A DNA stretch of 33,459 nucleotides. Source: an uncultured Saprospiraceae bacterium. GTDB lineage: Bacteria; Bacteroidota; Bacteroidia; Chitinophagales; Saprospiraceae. The translations under genes were made by a program, and so were the position numbers. This document shows positions 1-8,347 of this stretch, piece by piece (the first letter of the stretch is position 1; every line of letters starts with the position of its first letter). The stretch lies in assembly GCA_937950315.1 (NCBI GenBank), contig CALFDU010000160.1:1-33459 (forward strand), in the 5' to 3' direction. Below the pieces are notes generated by a model that did not search any database, was not told where the DNA came from, and saw only the letters and a program-made list of their open reading frames with translations.

Positions 1-1
1 G

Positions 2-391
2 AGTAAACCAAATTATATTGATCTTTCTGTTAAGCCTTCCGGTTTTAGTAATTTTTACAATGCAGGAACACGAGAGCTTCTGTCAGTACCATATGCAATC
101 TTTGCATTGAAGGTAAGTTGCGCTGATGGATGTCCTGGAGATGTAGGACCTGTTGGTATTAATGGACAAGATGGCCCAAATGGCCCTCCAGGATTTTCTG
201 GTTTTGGTTCCACTGGTGCAACTGGAGGTACTGGTCCACAAGGATTATCAGGTGTTCAAACATTGAATATGACAGATATGGTGCCTGTTAATCCGAGTAA
301 TAATCAATTTTATATTGATGATGGAACCAATCGAGCAGATGGGGTGCCTGGCATTCGATTTTTTAATGGAACCGATTGGTTAGATATTTAA
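2..391 (+). CDS. Collagen-like exported protein, C-terminal part (5' end outside window)
   Basis: The frame is open from base 2 to the TAA at 389-391, so this is the last 129 codons of a larger gene; the TTG at 107 is internal and not a start. The visible part has three pieces. First comes the end of an N-terminal domain closing in the motif LLSVPYAIFAL, a recurrent ending in Bacteroidota exported proteins. Next are about 13 Gly-X-Y triplets with one break (a GF-GST slip). Last is a C-terminal cap reading FYIDDGTNRADG followed by a GIRF-FNGTDWLDI ending. The two following genes share all three pieces, so these are tandem paralogs. The stop lies 10 bases before the next start, which suggests co-transcription. 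The role is probably an extracellular or surface trimeric fibre; this is inferred from the Gly-X-Y tract only. Confidence 0.8.
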   Translation, partial: SKPNYIDLSVKPSGFSNFYNAGTRELLSVPYAIFALKVSCADGCPGDVGPVGINGQDGPNGPPGFSGFGSTGATGGTGPQGLSGVQTLNMTDMVPVNPSNNQFYIDDGTNRADGVPGIRFFNGTDWLDI

Positions 392-401
392 ATAAAATAA
401 G

Positions 402-1121
402 ATGAAACAGTTTATTCAAATAGTAAGTTTTTTGTTTTTCTCATTGAGTATGTATTCGCAGAATCCAGTGAATGCGGTTTGTGATGAAACCTTGGAAATT
501 CCATATACCTTTAGCTATAGTGGTTTTATATTATTTGACAATGAAGTTGGTTTGGCTGATCCTGGGAGTATGCTCAATTTGCAAATTGAAATTTCAGAAG
601 ATAGTCTTTCTGGTGCTGTTAGGTATAAAGAATTTATAAGAATACCTTTTTCAAAGCAAGGATTTTTCACAGTAAATATTGGTGATTCTAATCAGTCGGA
701 ATTCATAGATTTTATTATGTATTTGAATGGTAATACTGACAAAGATTATTTTATCAATGTACATTTTCAAAATCCTTCTACCGGAACATATGCATTGATA
801 GGTTCAAAGCCGATTCAGACAGTTCCATATGCATTGGTAGCAAATTCAATCAATGGAATTGGACCTAGAGGAGCACAAGGAATTGATGGAATTGATGGAG
901 CCGTAGGTCCAGCTGGGGCTACAGGTGCAACTGGGGCTACAGGTGCAACTGGTCCTTCCGGTCCTTCAGGTATAGATGGTTTTCATCGTATGTTTATCAG
1001 AAATACTCCTCCCACTAATTCATTTACTAGAATATATGTAGATGATGGTACAAATACGGCTGACGGCAAACCACATTTAAGATACAAACCAGCTGGTTCA
1101 AATTCATGGATTGATCTCTAA
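402..1121 (+). CDS. Collagen-like exported protein (paralog 2)
   Basis: 239 aa. Residues 1-20 form a signal peptide (MKQFIQIVSFLFFSLSMYSQ). Residues 25-150 form a globular N-terminal domain ending in the QTVPYALVANS motif. Residues 154-193 are an uninterrupted collagen-like tract of 13 Gly-X-Y triplets, including four consecutive GAT triplets. Residues 197-239 form the C-terminal cap (IYVDDGTNTADG ... SNSWIDL) shared with both neighbours. X and Y positions are rich in Pro, Ala, Thr and Ser, as in bacterial collagens, so triple-helical trimers are likely, with the cap a candidate trimerisation domain. No sortase, T9SS or lipoprotein signal is visible, so the final location after Sec export is unknown. 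The start is the only Met in front of the signal peptide. The next gene starts 11 bases after the stop. Confidence 0.88.
   Translation: MKQFIQIVSFLFFSLSMYSQNPVNAVCDETLEIPYTFSYSGFILFDNEVGLADPGSMLNLQIEISEDSLSGAVRYKEFIRIPFSKQGFFTVNIGDSNQSEFIDFIMYLNGNTDKDYFINVHFQNPSTGTYALIGSKPIQTVPYALVANSINGIGPRGAQGIDGIDGAVGPAGATGATGATGATGPSGPSGIDGFHRMFIRNTPPTNSFTRIYVDDGTNTADGKPHLRYKPAGSNSWIDL
915..950 (+). repeat. Perfect 18-bp tandem repeat inside collagen tract
   Basis: The 18-base unit GGGGCTACAGGTGCAACT occurs twice without mismatch (915-932 and 933-950) and encodes GAT-GAT-GAT-GAT. Because 18 is a multiple of three, gain or loss of a unit would change the collagen length without shifting the frame. The matching GAT run in the next gene (about 1595-1630) has the same amino acids but diverged codons, so the perfect DNA repeat here looks recent. 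Confidence 0.85.
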
Positions 1122-1132
1122 AAAACAAAAAA

Positions 1133-1789
1133 ATGAAAAATATACTTATAATAATATTTGCATTGATTTCCCAATTATCCTTTGCACAGACACCCAATGC
1201 GTTTGGATACCAAGGTTTATTACTCAACCCAGACGGATATGCAATTGAAAATAAAATGGTCGATTTTGTCATCACCATTAGTCCAAACAATGACGGGTCA
1301 GAGGCTTACTTTCAGGAAGTACAAACAATTCAAACTGATAAAAACGGCGTCTTTAATTTCAACATTGGAGAAGGAGATATCCTGAGTGGAAGTATGAACG
1401 ATATAGCATGGTTGGCTTCTGTTCCATTCATTGGCGTACAATACGATTTATTGAATGGAGAAGGAATGCAAAATTTGGGTTACACTCAATTTAATTCTGT
1501 TCCATTTTGCTTTTATTCCCAATATGTTGTTTGTCAGGATGGCCCAAGGGGTAGAGATGGTATGGATGGGGCACCTGGTCCTCAAGGCCCAAGTGGGGCA
1601 ACGGGTGCTACTGGAGCAACCGGTGCAACAGGCCCACAAGGCCCACCTGGACAACCAATTACAGAAATGCTTTCTGTTGAACCAAACAACGCACAAGCGG
1701 GAACTGTTTATCTTGATGATGGTAGCAATACAGAAGATGGATTACCAGGCTTTAGGTATTACGATGGGTCTGTTTGGATTCAGTTGTAG
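1133..1789 (+). CDS. Collagen-like exported protein (paralog 3)
   Basis: 218 aa. Residues 1-19 are a Sec signal peptide ending in SFAQ. Residues 22-130 carry the N-terminal domain common in exported Bacteroidota proteins (PNAFGYQGLLLNPDG ... NGVFNFNIGEG ... NSVPFCFYSQ). The usual VPYALYA ending is here altered to VPFCFYS. Residues 137-173 are 12 Gly-X-Y triplets with a GAT x4 run flanked by GPQ/GPP triplets. Residues 178-218 are the shared cap (VYLDDGSNTEDGLPGFRYY ... VWIQL). It is the third member of a compact tandem array with the same order of parts in each gene. Probable role: exported trimeric fibre or matrix protein; the ligand is unknown. Confidence 0.88.
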   Translation: MKNILIIIFALISQLSFAQTPNAFGYQGLLLNPDGYAIENKMVDFVITISPNNDGSEAYFQEVQTIQTDKNGVFNFNIGEGDILSGSMNDIAWLASVPFIGVQYDLLNGEGMQNLGYTQFNSVPFCFYSQYVVCQDGPRGRDGMDGAPGPQGPSGATGATGATGATGPQGPPGQPITEMLSVEPNNAQAGTVYLDDGSNTEDGLPGFRYYDGSVWIQL

Positions 1790-1824
1790 AATCGATCGTG
1801 TTTAAAATAGATCTTGCTTAATTC

Positions 1825-1840
1825 TTTGGCTTTCGCCAAA
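1825..1840. terminator. Hairpin between convergent genes (weak terminator candidate)
   Basis: A perfect 6-bp stem TTTGGC/GCCAAA with a 4-base loop lies between the ends of the collagen-like array and the convergent lipoprotein gene. Read on the minus strand the loop is a GAAA tetraloop. No proper T-run follows on either strand, so the terminator role is inferred from position only. Confidence 0.35.
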
Positions 1841-1892
1841 TCTGAAAACTCGTATTTAGAATTACGCAGTGCCAAAAATGGAGTATTTCTTA

Positions 1893-2615
1893 TCAGAATT
1901 CGTTTACGTTTAGGTCAGCATTGATCCCAATAGAAAGCAACTGTCTGTCTCTCGGAAAATCATTGTTGGAAACATTGAAACTCAATGAATACTGAGCTTG
2001 TAATTTGAATTTTTCAAATCCAAATAAAAAAGTTGCCGCAGGCTCAATGATGAAGTTGTTTTTGTTTTCCTCTAAGAAGGCAATTTGATCAACACCATCG
2101 AAACTTAGTGCACCTTCAATATTGGCATAATTCAAACTAGCAAAACGTGAAGAAAGTGCTACGGCAAATTTATCTTGTTTGTAAGCGAGACTTGGTTGTA
2201 TGCCAAATCTAAAAGCATTGGCCATAATCTGACCTTGATTCCCATTTGGGTCCAGGCTTGAAAAACTATTTTCAAATCGTCCAAAACCAAGTTGTGCATA
2301 TGCTTCAAAAATCATATTGTCTCCAACGTCTGTATAGTAGCCGGGCGCCACTTCAAAAATATATCCAGATCCTCCGTCTCCATCATTGACTTCTACAGGT
2401 ACAAATCTGCTGTAATTTACCGCTGCCGCAAATTGATCTGTAATCGCATAGGCTGCCTGTGCTTCAAATCTTGCACCATCAGAACTACCCGTTAGATTGA
2501 TGTCTCCTTCTTCTTCAAACATCGTAATTTGTTGCGTATTTGGTTTGTAATATTTAGGCGAACAAGCGAATGAGGTAAGAACGCAAAGACAAGCGGCTAT
2601 TTTTAAAAGCTTCAT
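1893..2615 (-). CDS. Putative outer-membrane lipoprotein with beta-barrel-like sequence
   Basis: 240 aa. The N-terminus has a lipoprotein signal with a lipobox at LTSFAC (Cys18), so it is probably acylated and placed in the outer membrane. The mature part is built of alternating hydrophobic/polar strands with aromatic ends (for example AQAAYAITDQFAAAVNYSRF, IFEVAPGYYTDV, FEAYAQLGFGRFENSF, QAQYSLSFNVSNNDF), the pattern of a small 8-10 strand outer-membrane beta-barrel. No named family is recognised. It is alone on its strand between two plus-strand units. A lipidated barrel is unusual but not unknown in Bacteroidota; alternatively Cys18 is incidental and the signal is cleaved by signal peptidase I. 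Confidence 0.75.
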   Translation of the reverse strand: MKLLKIAACLCVLTSFACSPKYYKPNTQQITMFEEEGDINLTGSSDGARFEAQAAYAITDQFAAAVNYSRFVPVEVNDGDGGSGYIFEVAPGYYTDVGDNMIFEAYAQLGFGRFENSFSSLDPNGNQGQIMANAFRFGIQPSLAYKQDKFAVALSSRFASLNYANIEGALSFDGVDQIAFLEENKNNFIIEPAATFLFGFEKFKLQAQYSLSFNVSNNDFPRDRQLLSIGINADLNVNEF

Positions 2616-2725
2616 AATTAATTGGATTGTATTTGAAAAGTAAGAAAAATTTTACGAATCATTCATACATCTATGTAAAACGAAAGTGTCAAATTTGAAA
2701 AAATACTGATTTAAAGGCTGTGGGA

Positions 2726-2744
2726 ATTGAAAAAAGTTTTCAAT
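2726..2744. repeat. 8-bp inverted repeat upstream of the A2M gene
   Basis: ATTGAAAA (2726-2733) and TTTTCAAT (2737-2744) form a perfect 8-bp stem with a 3-base loop, in the 272-base gap between two divergent genes. It lies about 145 bases upstream of the macroglobulin start. It may be a regulator site or a transcript hairpin; no function can be assigned. Confidence 0.4.
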
Positions 2745-2841
2745 CCGTAAGACTTATGTCCTATTATTTATTCTCATCTTACGAATAAAGAGAAATGATG
2801 TACACTTACTCAAGCTATCAATACTAATTCAAATCTGAACA

Positions 2842-2870
2842 TTGTTGCAGATAAATAGGCCATAGCTTTA
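2842..2870 (+). promoter_or_regulatory. Candidate Bacteroidota promoter for the A2M-pbpC operon
   Basis: TTG at 2842-2844 is followed after 18 bases by TAGCTTTA at 2863-2870, one mismatch from the Bacteroidota -7 consensus TAnnTTTG. The spacing is close to that reported for the -33/-7 pair. It would give a short leader of about 10-15 bases before the ATG at 2888. The match is approximate and could be chance in AT-rich DNA. Confidence 0.3.
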
Positions 2871-2887
2871 GGTAAAATTATATTAAA

Positions 2888-5800
2888 ATGAAACGAATTC
2901 CGGTAATACTACTCTTGGTCATTCTTGCCTTCACAGCTTGCAAGAAGCAAAATCAAATCGACCCAACTGTCACTGATAAACGTTCAGTGAGCGAATATTC
3001 TCCAAAAGAAATCATGGTCAAAGAAGAATTCTTTGTTCGCTTTGTCAAGGATTATATTTCTGAAGATGAATTGTTTAGCGAAGTGAGTGCTGATCTGTTT
3101 AACATACAGCCTGCTGTGAAAGGGAAGGCCATTTGGGAAGATAGAAGAACCATCGTTTTTAAGCCTGAGACACAATGGGACTACAATTCACAATACAAAG
3201 CATTTGTTGATACAGACATGATGTTTGGAACTGGAAAGAGATCCATGATCACTTTTATGACAAGACCTGTGGTAGGGAATCTTCATACTGGCCAAATGGA
3301 ACTGCCATCAGACATTGATACTGGACCTATTGTAAAAGGATATATCAATACCAATGATTTTGTTCCTAATGAGTTGGTTGAAAATACTTTGTCTGTTGGC
3401 CAAGTCGGAAACAATGCACTGAGCGTGGAATGGAACCACAATCAGCTGACCAATAGACATGATTATGTTATTAAAGGCATCAAACGATTTGATGATGATT
3501 CAGAATTGAAAGTAACAACGACCAATCAAAAACCATTTACCGATTTTGATTCCGAACGCGTCGTTGTGATTCCTACAAAAAATAAATTTAGTTTGCTAGG
3601 AGGTGGATTGCCTGAAGGAGGAGGCAATTATATCGAAGTGATTTTTTCTGATCCAATAGACAACAAGCAGAATCTTGATGGTCTAGTTAGACTAAAGGAT
3701 TCCAATGCCGAATTAAAATATGACATTTCAAGAAATGTGTTGAAAATATTTCCTAAACCATTCCCGTCAGGTAATACAGAATTGATCGTTTCACAATCTA
3801 TAAAAGGAAAAAATGGAATTTCATTGAAAGAGGATCATAGAATAATGATCAATATCATTCCAGAAAAGCCTGAAGTGAGATTTACCAGTACCGGAAATAT
3901 CTTGCCCAATATGGGGTCTTCTGTAATTGCATTTGAGGCAAAGCAATTGCATGCGGTTGATGTCGAAATCTTTAAAATCTACGAAAACAATCTGCAAGAG
4001 TTTTTTCAATATTCAACCATCACCCAACAATCCAATAACAGAATGGTGGGTAAGGTCGTCTACGAGGACAAGGTCATTCTGCATGAACTAGGCGCTGAAG
4101 CAATTGACAATGGATGGGAGAGATATGCACTCAATCTTGACTACTTTACCAATGCAGACCCAGCTGCGATTTACGAGGTGCGGATAGGTTTTAAAAATAC
4201 CTACGCTAAATATTCTTGTAACAATGACTTTCCAGAAATTTTGAATCCGCCAGGTCCTGATGTGAGCATGATGGATATTAATTATTATCAATACGAAGGA
4301 TACGAATGGAATCATTATGAAGATCCATGTTATCCTGCATACTATACTTCACGAAATTTTATACGTAAAAATGTGCTGGTGTCCAATCTGGGATTGGTAG
4401 TAAAGGCTACAAAGGATAAGCGTATAAATATTTACGCAAGTGATATAAGGACGGCTACTCCACTAAGCGGTGTGAATCTTAATTTATACTCACAAGAAAA
4501 GCAATTATTGGGTTCTATTTCAACAGATGGAAATGGAATGGCAGAATATGATAATTCTGAAAAAGTATTTTTTGTCACAGGCGAATATGGAAGAGAATAT
4601 GCCTACCTACCCACTTTCTTTAATCGTACTTTAAAGACCAGTCACTTTGAAGTCGGAGGTGTGAATTATAAGAATGGAATGAATGGATTTCTCTATGGAG
4701 AAAGAGGAGTGTGGCGACCGGGTGATACCATCTTTTTATCCTTGATGCTTGAAGATCTTGAAAATAAATTACCGGAAGACCATCCTGTAGTTCTGAAAAT
4801 GTACAACGCCAAAGGAGAGCTGCACGATACACAAACCAAAATGGACAATGTCGGTGGCTTGTATGTTTTTAAGGTAACGAGTGCCTCATCGGATCCGACA
4901 GGAAACTGGAGAGCAGAGGCGAAGGTAGGAAACCAAGTATTCAGAAAATCGTTGAAGGTTGAAACCATCAAACCCAATCGTCTAAAAATTAATTTGGACA
5001 GAGCCAATGATAGCTTGTACAATGTAGCCACAGAAAAAATCAAAGTTGAATCCAAATGGTTGCACGGAAGTCCTTCAGCTGGATTGAAAGTGAAAGTGGA
5101 GGCCAATTACGTTTCTGTTCCACCAAGCTTCAAAGAATATGATGCCTTTGTTTTTAATGACCCTGCTAGAAAAATAAATACATCCAATCAAGTGGTGTAC
5201 GATGATAATTTGAATGAAGACGGCATAGCAAGCTTTAAATATAAATTTGCAGGAACCGAACGATTCCCAGGAAACATAAAAGCCAACTTGAATACGCGTG
5301 TATTTGAAAAAAGTGGCAACTACAGCAACTACTATTCCAACAATACCATTTTCCCTTACGATTCCTATGCAGGTGTGAAAGTGCCTAAATCAAGATGGGG
5401 AAGAAATTACGTTTCCTCAAAGACTGGAACCGACATTGGTTTTGTCAATGTAGATAAAAAAGGTAAACCAAAAGCCAATAGAAAATTAAAAGTAGGGATT
5501 TACGAAAGTTATTGGTCTTGGTGGTACAACCGCTCTGATAGAGACATTTATAAGTTCAATTCGGACAATCACTATGGGGCACTGGATACATTTACCGTAG
5601 TAACAAACAGCCAAGGAGAAGCAGTATACAATTCTGACTTTGGAGATAATTATGGCAACTATCTAATAAGAGTCTGTGACGTGGAGAGTGGACATTGCAG
5701 TGGAGAATTGTTTTACACTGGAAGATGGGGGAGTTCTGGAAACGAAGAATCTTCTATGTCTACTTTAAATATAAAGAAGAATGCATCTGATTATAAGGTA

Positions 5801-8347
5801 GGCGATGAAGTGGTAGTTAATTTCCCAACCAGCCCAGGTGCCAATGTATTGGTCTCTGTTGAATCATCATTGGGTGTCATAAAATCTGATTGGGTTGCCT
5901 CTCAGGGTGAAAATACAGAATACCGATTCACCGCAACCGAAGATATGGTCCCAAATATTTATGTAAATGTGATGATGCTTCAGACTTGGGAGAGAGACAA
6001 TGATCTTCCATTGAGAATGTATGGCGTGATTCCAATTACCATCAAAGATCCCAATACAGAGTTGAAGCCAGTGATAACATCACAAAATGTCTTTGCTCCA
6101 AACTCAAAAGTGAAAGTTGAGGTGAAGGAGGAGGACGGAAAGGGAATGGCGTATACCATTGCAATGGTAGATGAAGGCTTGCTCGATCTTACCAATTTTA
6201 AAACTCCAGATCCGCACAAACATTTCTTTGCCAAGCAAGCGCTAAATGTTCGTACCTGGGATCTGTATGATTTTGTAATGAATAAGCATGGTGGGTCCAT
6301 CGAAAAAATAATTTCAATCGGAGGTGATGGAGAAAATGAAAGCGCTGGTAGCAAAGCAAATGCAAACCGCTTCAAACCGGTTGTTCATTTTGCAGGACCG
6401 TTTTACCTTGAACCAGGTAGCACGGCTTCACATGACATTCCGATTCCCAATTATATGGGATCTGTTAAGTTGATGGTAGTGGCCAAGGATGGTAATAAAT
6501 ATGGTAAAGGTCATAAAGTTGTTCCTGTTAAGAAGGAGTTGATGCTATTGACCACATTTCCACGTGTCTTAACTTTGGGAGATCAGATAAACATTCCGGT
6601 CAATACTTTTTGGACCGAGAATAGTAAAACCGAAGTTTCTTTGAATATGATCACCAACGATAAGGTGAAGCCAGTGCGTGCAAGTACAACCACCAGTTTT
6701 GAAAAGCAAGGAGATAAGATTGCCGAATTGGTTGCAACGACCGGTGAGGAAGAAGGGGTCGCAGAGTTTAGAATTACTGGCCTTGCGGGTGGGTATTCTT
6801 CTTTTGATGAAGTAGAAATTGATGTGCGGAATCCCAACCCGATGGAAAGTGAGGTAACCGACTTTGCTTTGTCAGCAGGAGAGACGCTATCTCAAGTAGT
6901 CAATCGTTTTGGTGCCAAAGGAAGCCAATCAGCAACTGTAGAAATAAGTCGTTTTCCCTCTTTAAATATGGAAGATAGATTGGGTTACTTGATCAGATAT
7001 CCTCATGGATGCCTGGAGCAAACAGTTTCATCTGCTTTCCCGCAATTGTATCTTGATGAGTTGATGAATGTGTCAGATTTAGATAAAAAAAGGATTGCAA
7101 GAAACATTTCTGCTGCAATCAAAAAACTGAATAAATTTAATCGTACAGGGAGATTTAATTATTGGAGAGGAGGCTCTTATTATCATGGATGGAGTGATGT
7201 GTATGCTGCGCATTTTTTGCAAACAGCCTCAGAGAAAGGTCATTTTGTTGGATCGAATTTATTGAAATCATGGCAGGACAATCACTACACGATTGCCAAC
7301 AATTTTGAAGCACGTAAAGTATCAGCGTACCAATTGGATATTCAAGCTTATCGATTGTATGTGTTGAGTGTGATGGGCAATCCCAATACTTCTGCCATGA
7401 ATCGATTGCGCAACGTGGAACAACTCTCAGACAGAGCAACCTATCTTTTAGCAGCCGCTTATGGAAGGATCGGGCAATCTTCCGTAGGAAAAGAACTGAT
7501 TGCAAAAGCCAAAGGGGATTTTGACAAACAAGAGTATGACTACCATTCGTTTAGTTCGGCCATTCGAGATGAATCTATCGCAGCTATCGCTTTAAAAGAA
7601 ATGGATCAAATGCCCAATGCAGTGATGATGACGAAAACCATTGCAGAGAAGTTGCAAAAAGGCAATTGGTATAGCACGCAATCTATTTCGTTTGCACTTT
7701 TGAGTATCGCTCAGATTGTTACAGGCAACACGCCCGAAGTGATGGATTATAGCATTTCTGTCAATGGCGCTGCGAGTCATGCAGTTTCTTCTGACAGGTT
7801 GATTGATGCCTATGATCTAAGCCTGGAAGATGAGGCGAGTTTTCAATTGGCCAACAACAGCAATGGTTTATTGTATGTGAGTATCATTAATCAAGGGAAA
7901 CTTGAACCTGGAAATGTAAAAGCTAGGAAAGAAAACCTGGATTTGAAGATTCAATACTTGAATGAAGATGGTGGAGCCATCGACCATACCAACTTGAAGC
8001 AGGGCACCGACTTTTTAATGAAAGTAACAGTCAGCAATCCAGGCAGTGGTTATTACAACATTGAGGATCTCGCGCTTACGCAAATATTTCCGGCAGGATG
8101 GGAAATCCGATCAGGAAGACTTTCCAATGAACAGACCAATGAGACTTATCAATACAGGGATGTAAGAGACGATCGCGTGAGTACATTTTTTGAACTGTAT
8201 GGCCGAAGTTCTACGACTTTTACCATTAAGTTGAATGCAGCATATGTTGGAGATTTTTATCTGCCTCCTACTTCATGTGAGTCGATGTACAACAACAAGA
8301 TTTATGCACAGAGTGCAAGTAACCGCGTAAAAGTACTTTCAAAATGA
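2888..8347 (+). CDS. Bacterial alpha-2-macroglobulin family lipoprotein (thioester type)
   Basis: 1819 aa. A lipoprotein signal with lipobox AFTAC (Cys18) predicts membrane anchoring facing the periplasm. Repeated macroglobulin (MG) beta-sandwich domains fill the N-terminal 1100 residues, with the MG2 hallmark GERGVWRPGD at 604-613. A Gly/Asn/Ser-rich linker at 1145-1160 is a candidate bait region. It is followed by the A2M domain (HFAGPFYLEPGS onward, about 1168-1260). The thioester motif is intact: YPHGCLEQ with Cys1375 and Gln1378, inside an alpha-helical thioester domain of about 1330-1640. A C-terminal beta domain ends the protein. Family role: a protease cleaving the bait triggers a conformational change and covalent trapping, protecting the envelope. 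It is somewhat longer than E. coli YfhM (about 1650 aa). The stop overlaps the start of pbpC by four bases (ATGA), the classic partner arrangement. Confidence 0.95.
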   Translation: MKRIPVILLLVILAFTACKKQNQIDPTVTDKRSVSEYSPKEIMVKEEFFVRFVKDYISEDELFSEVSADLFNIQPAVKGKAIWEDRRTIVFKPETQWDYNSQYKAFVDTDMMFGTGKRSMITFMTRPVVGNLHTGQMELPSDIDTGPIVKGYINTNDFVPNELVENTLSVGQVGNNALSVEWNHNQLTNRHDYVIKGIKRFDDDSELKVTTTNQKPFTDFDSERVVVIPTKNKFSLLGGGLPEGGGNYIEVIFSDPIDNKQNLDGLVRLKDSNAELKYDISRNVLKIFPKPFPSGNTELIVSQSIKGKNGISLKEDHRIMINIIPEKPEVRFTSTGNILPNMGSSVIAFEAKQLHAVDVEIFKIYENNLQEFFQYSTITQQSNNRMVGKVVYEDKVILHELGAEAIDNGWERYALNLDYFTNADPAAIYEVRIGFKNTYAKYSCNNDFPEILNPPGPDVSMMDINYYQYEGYEWNHYEDPCYPAYYTSRNFIRKNVLVSNLGLVVKATKDKRINIYASDIRTATPLSGVNLNLYSQEKQLLGSISTDGNGMAEYDNSEKVFFVTGEYGREYAYLPTFFNRTLKTSHFEVGGVNYKNGMNGFLYGERGVWRPGDTIFLSLMLEDLENKLPEDHPVVLKMYNAKGELHDTQTKMDNVGGLYVFKVTSASSDPTGNWRAEAKVGNQVFRKSLKVETIKPNRLKINLDRANDSLYNVATEKIKVESKWLHGSPSAGLKVKVEANYVSVPPSFKEYDAFVFNDPARKINTSNQVVYDDNLNEDGIASFKYKFAGTERFPGNIKANLNTRVFEKSGNYSNYYSNNTIFPYDSYAGVKVPKSRWGRNYVSSKTGTDIGFVNVDKKGKPKANRKLKVGIYESYWSWWYNRSDRDIYKFNSDNHYGALDTFTVVTNSQGEAVYNSDFGDNYGNYLIRVCDVESGHCSGELFYTGRWGSSGNEESSMSTLNIKKNASDYKVGDEVVVNFPTSPGANVLVSVESSLGVIKSDWVASQGENTEYRFTATEDMVPNIYVNVMMLQTWERDNDLPLRMYGVIPITIKDPNTELKPVITSQNVFAPNSKVKVEVKEEDGKGMAYTIAMVDEGLLDLTNFKTPDPHKHFFAKQALNVRTWDLYDFVMNKHGGSIEKIISIGGDGENESAGSKANANRFKPVVHFAGPFYLEPGSTASHDIPIPNYMGSVKLMVVAKDGNKYGKGHKVVPVKKELMLLTTFPRVLTLGDQINIPVNTFWTENSKTEVSLNMITNDKVKPVRASTTTSFEKQGDKIAELVATTGEEEGVAEFRITGLAGGYSSFDEVEIDVRNPNPMESEVTDFALSAGETLSQVVNRFGAKGSQSATVEISRFPSLNMEDRLGYLIRYPHGCLEQTVSSAFPQLYLDELMNVSDLDKKRIARNISAAIKKLNKFNRTGRFNYWRGGSYYHGWSDVYAAHFLQTASEKGHFVGSNLLKSWQDNHYTIANNFEARKVSAYQLDIQAYRLYVLSVMGNPNTSAMNRLRNVEQLSDRATYLLAAAYGRIGQSSVGKELIAKAKGDFDKQEYDYHSFSSAIRDESIAAIALKEMDQMPNAVMMTKTIAEKLQKGNWYSTQSISFALLSIAQIVTGNTPEVMDYSISVNGAASHAVSSDRLIDAYDLSLEDEASFQLANNSNGLLYVSIINQGKLEPGNVKARKENLDLKIQYLNEDGGAIDHTNLKQGTDFLMKVTVSNPGSGYYNIEDLALTQIFPAGWEIRSGRLSNEQTNETYQYRDVRDDRVSTFFELYGRSSTTFTIKLNAAYVGDFYLPPTSCESMYNNKIYAQSASNRVKVLSK

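Noticed and set aside
915-950. Short repeats considered as a CRISPR or other array
   Set aside because: The repeats are in frame, encode collagen triplets and have no spacers; they are coding repeats.
4693-5106. Minus-strand open frame of 137 codons inside the macroglobulin gene
   Set aside because: Shadow frame of a gene with clear domain content; no signal or family features.
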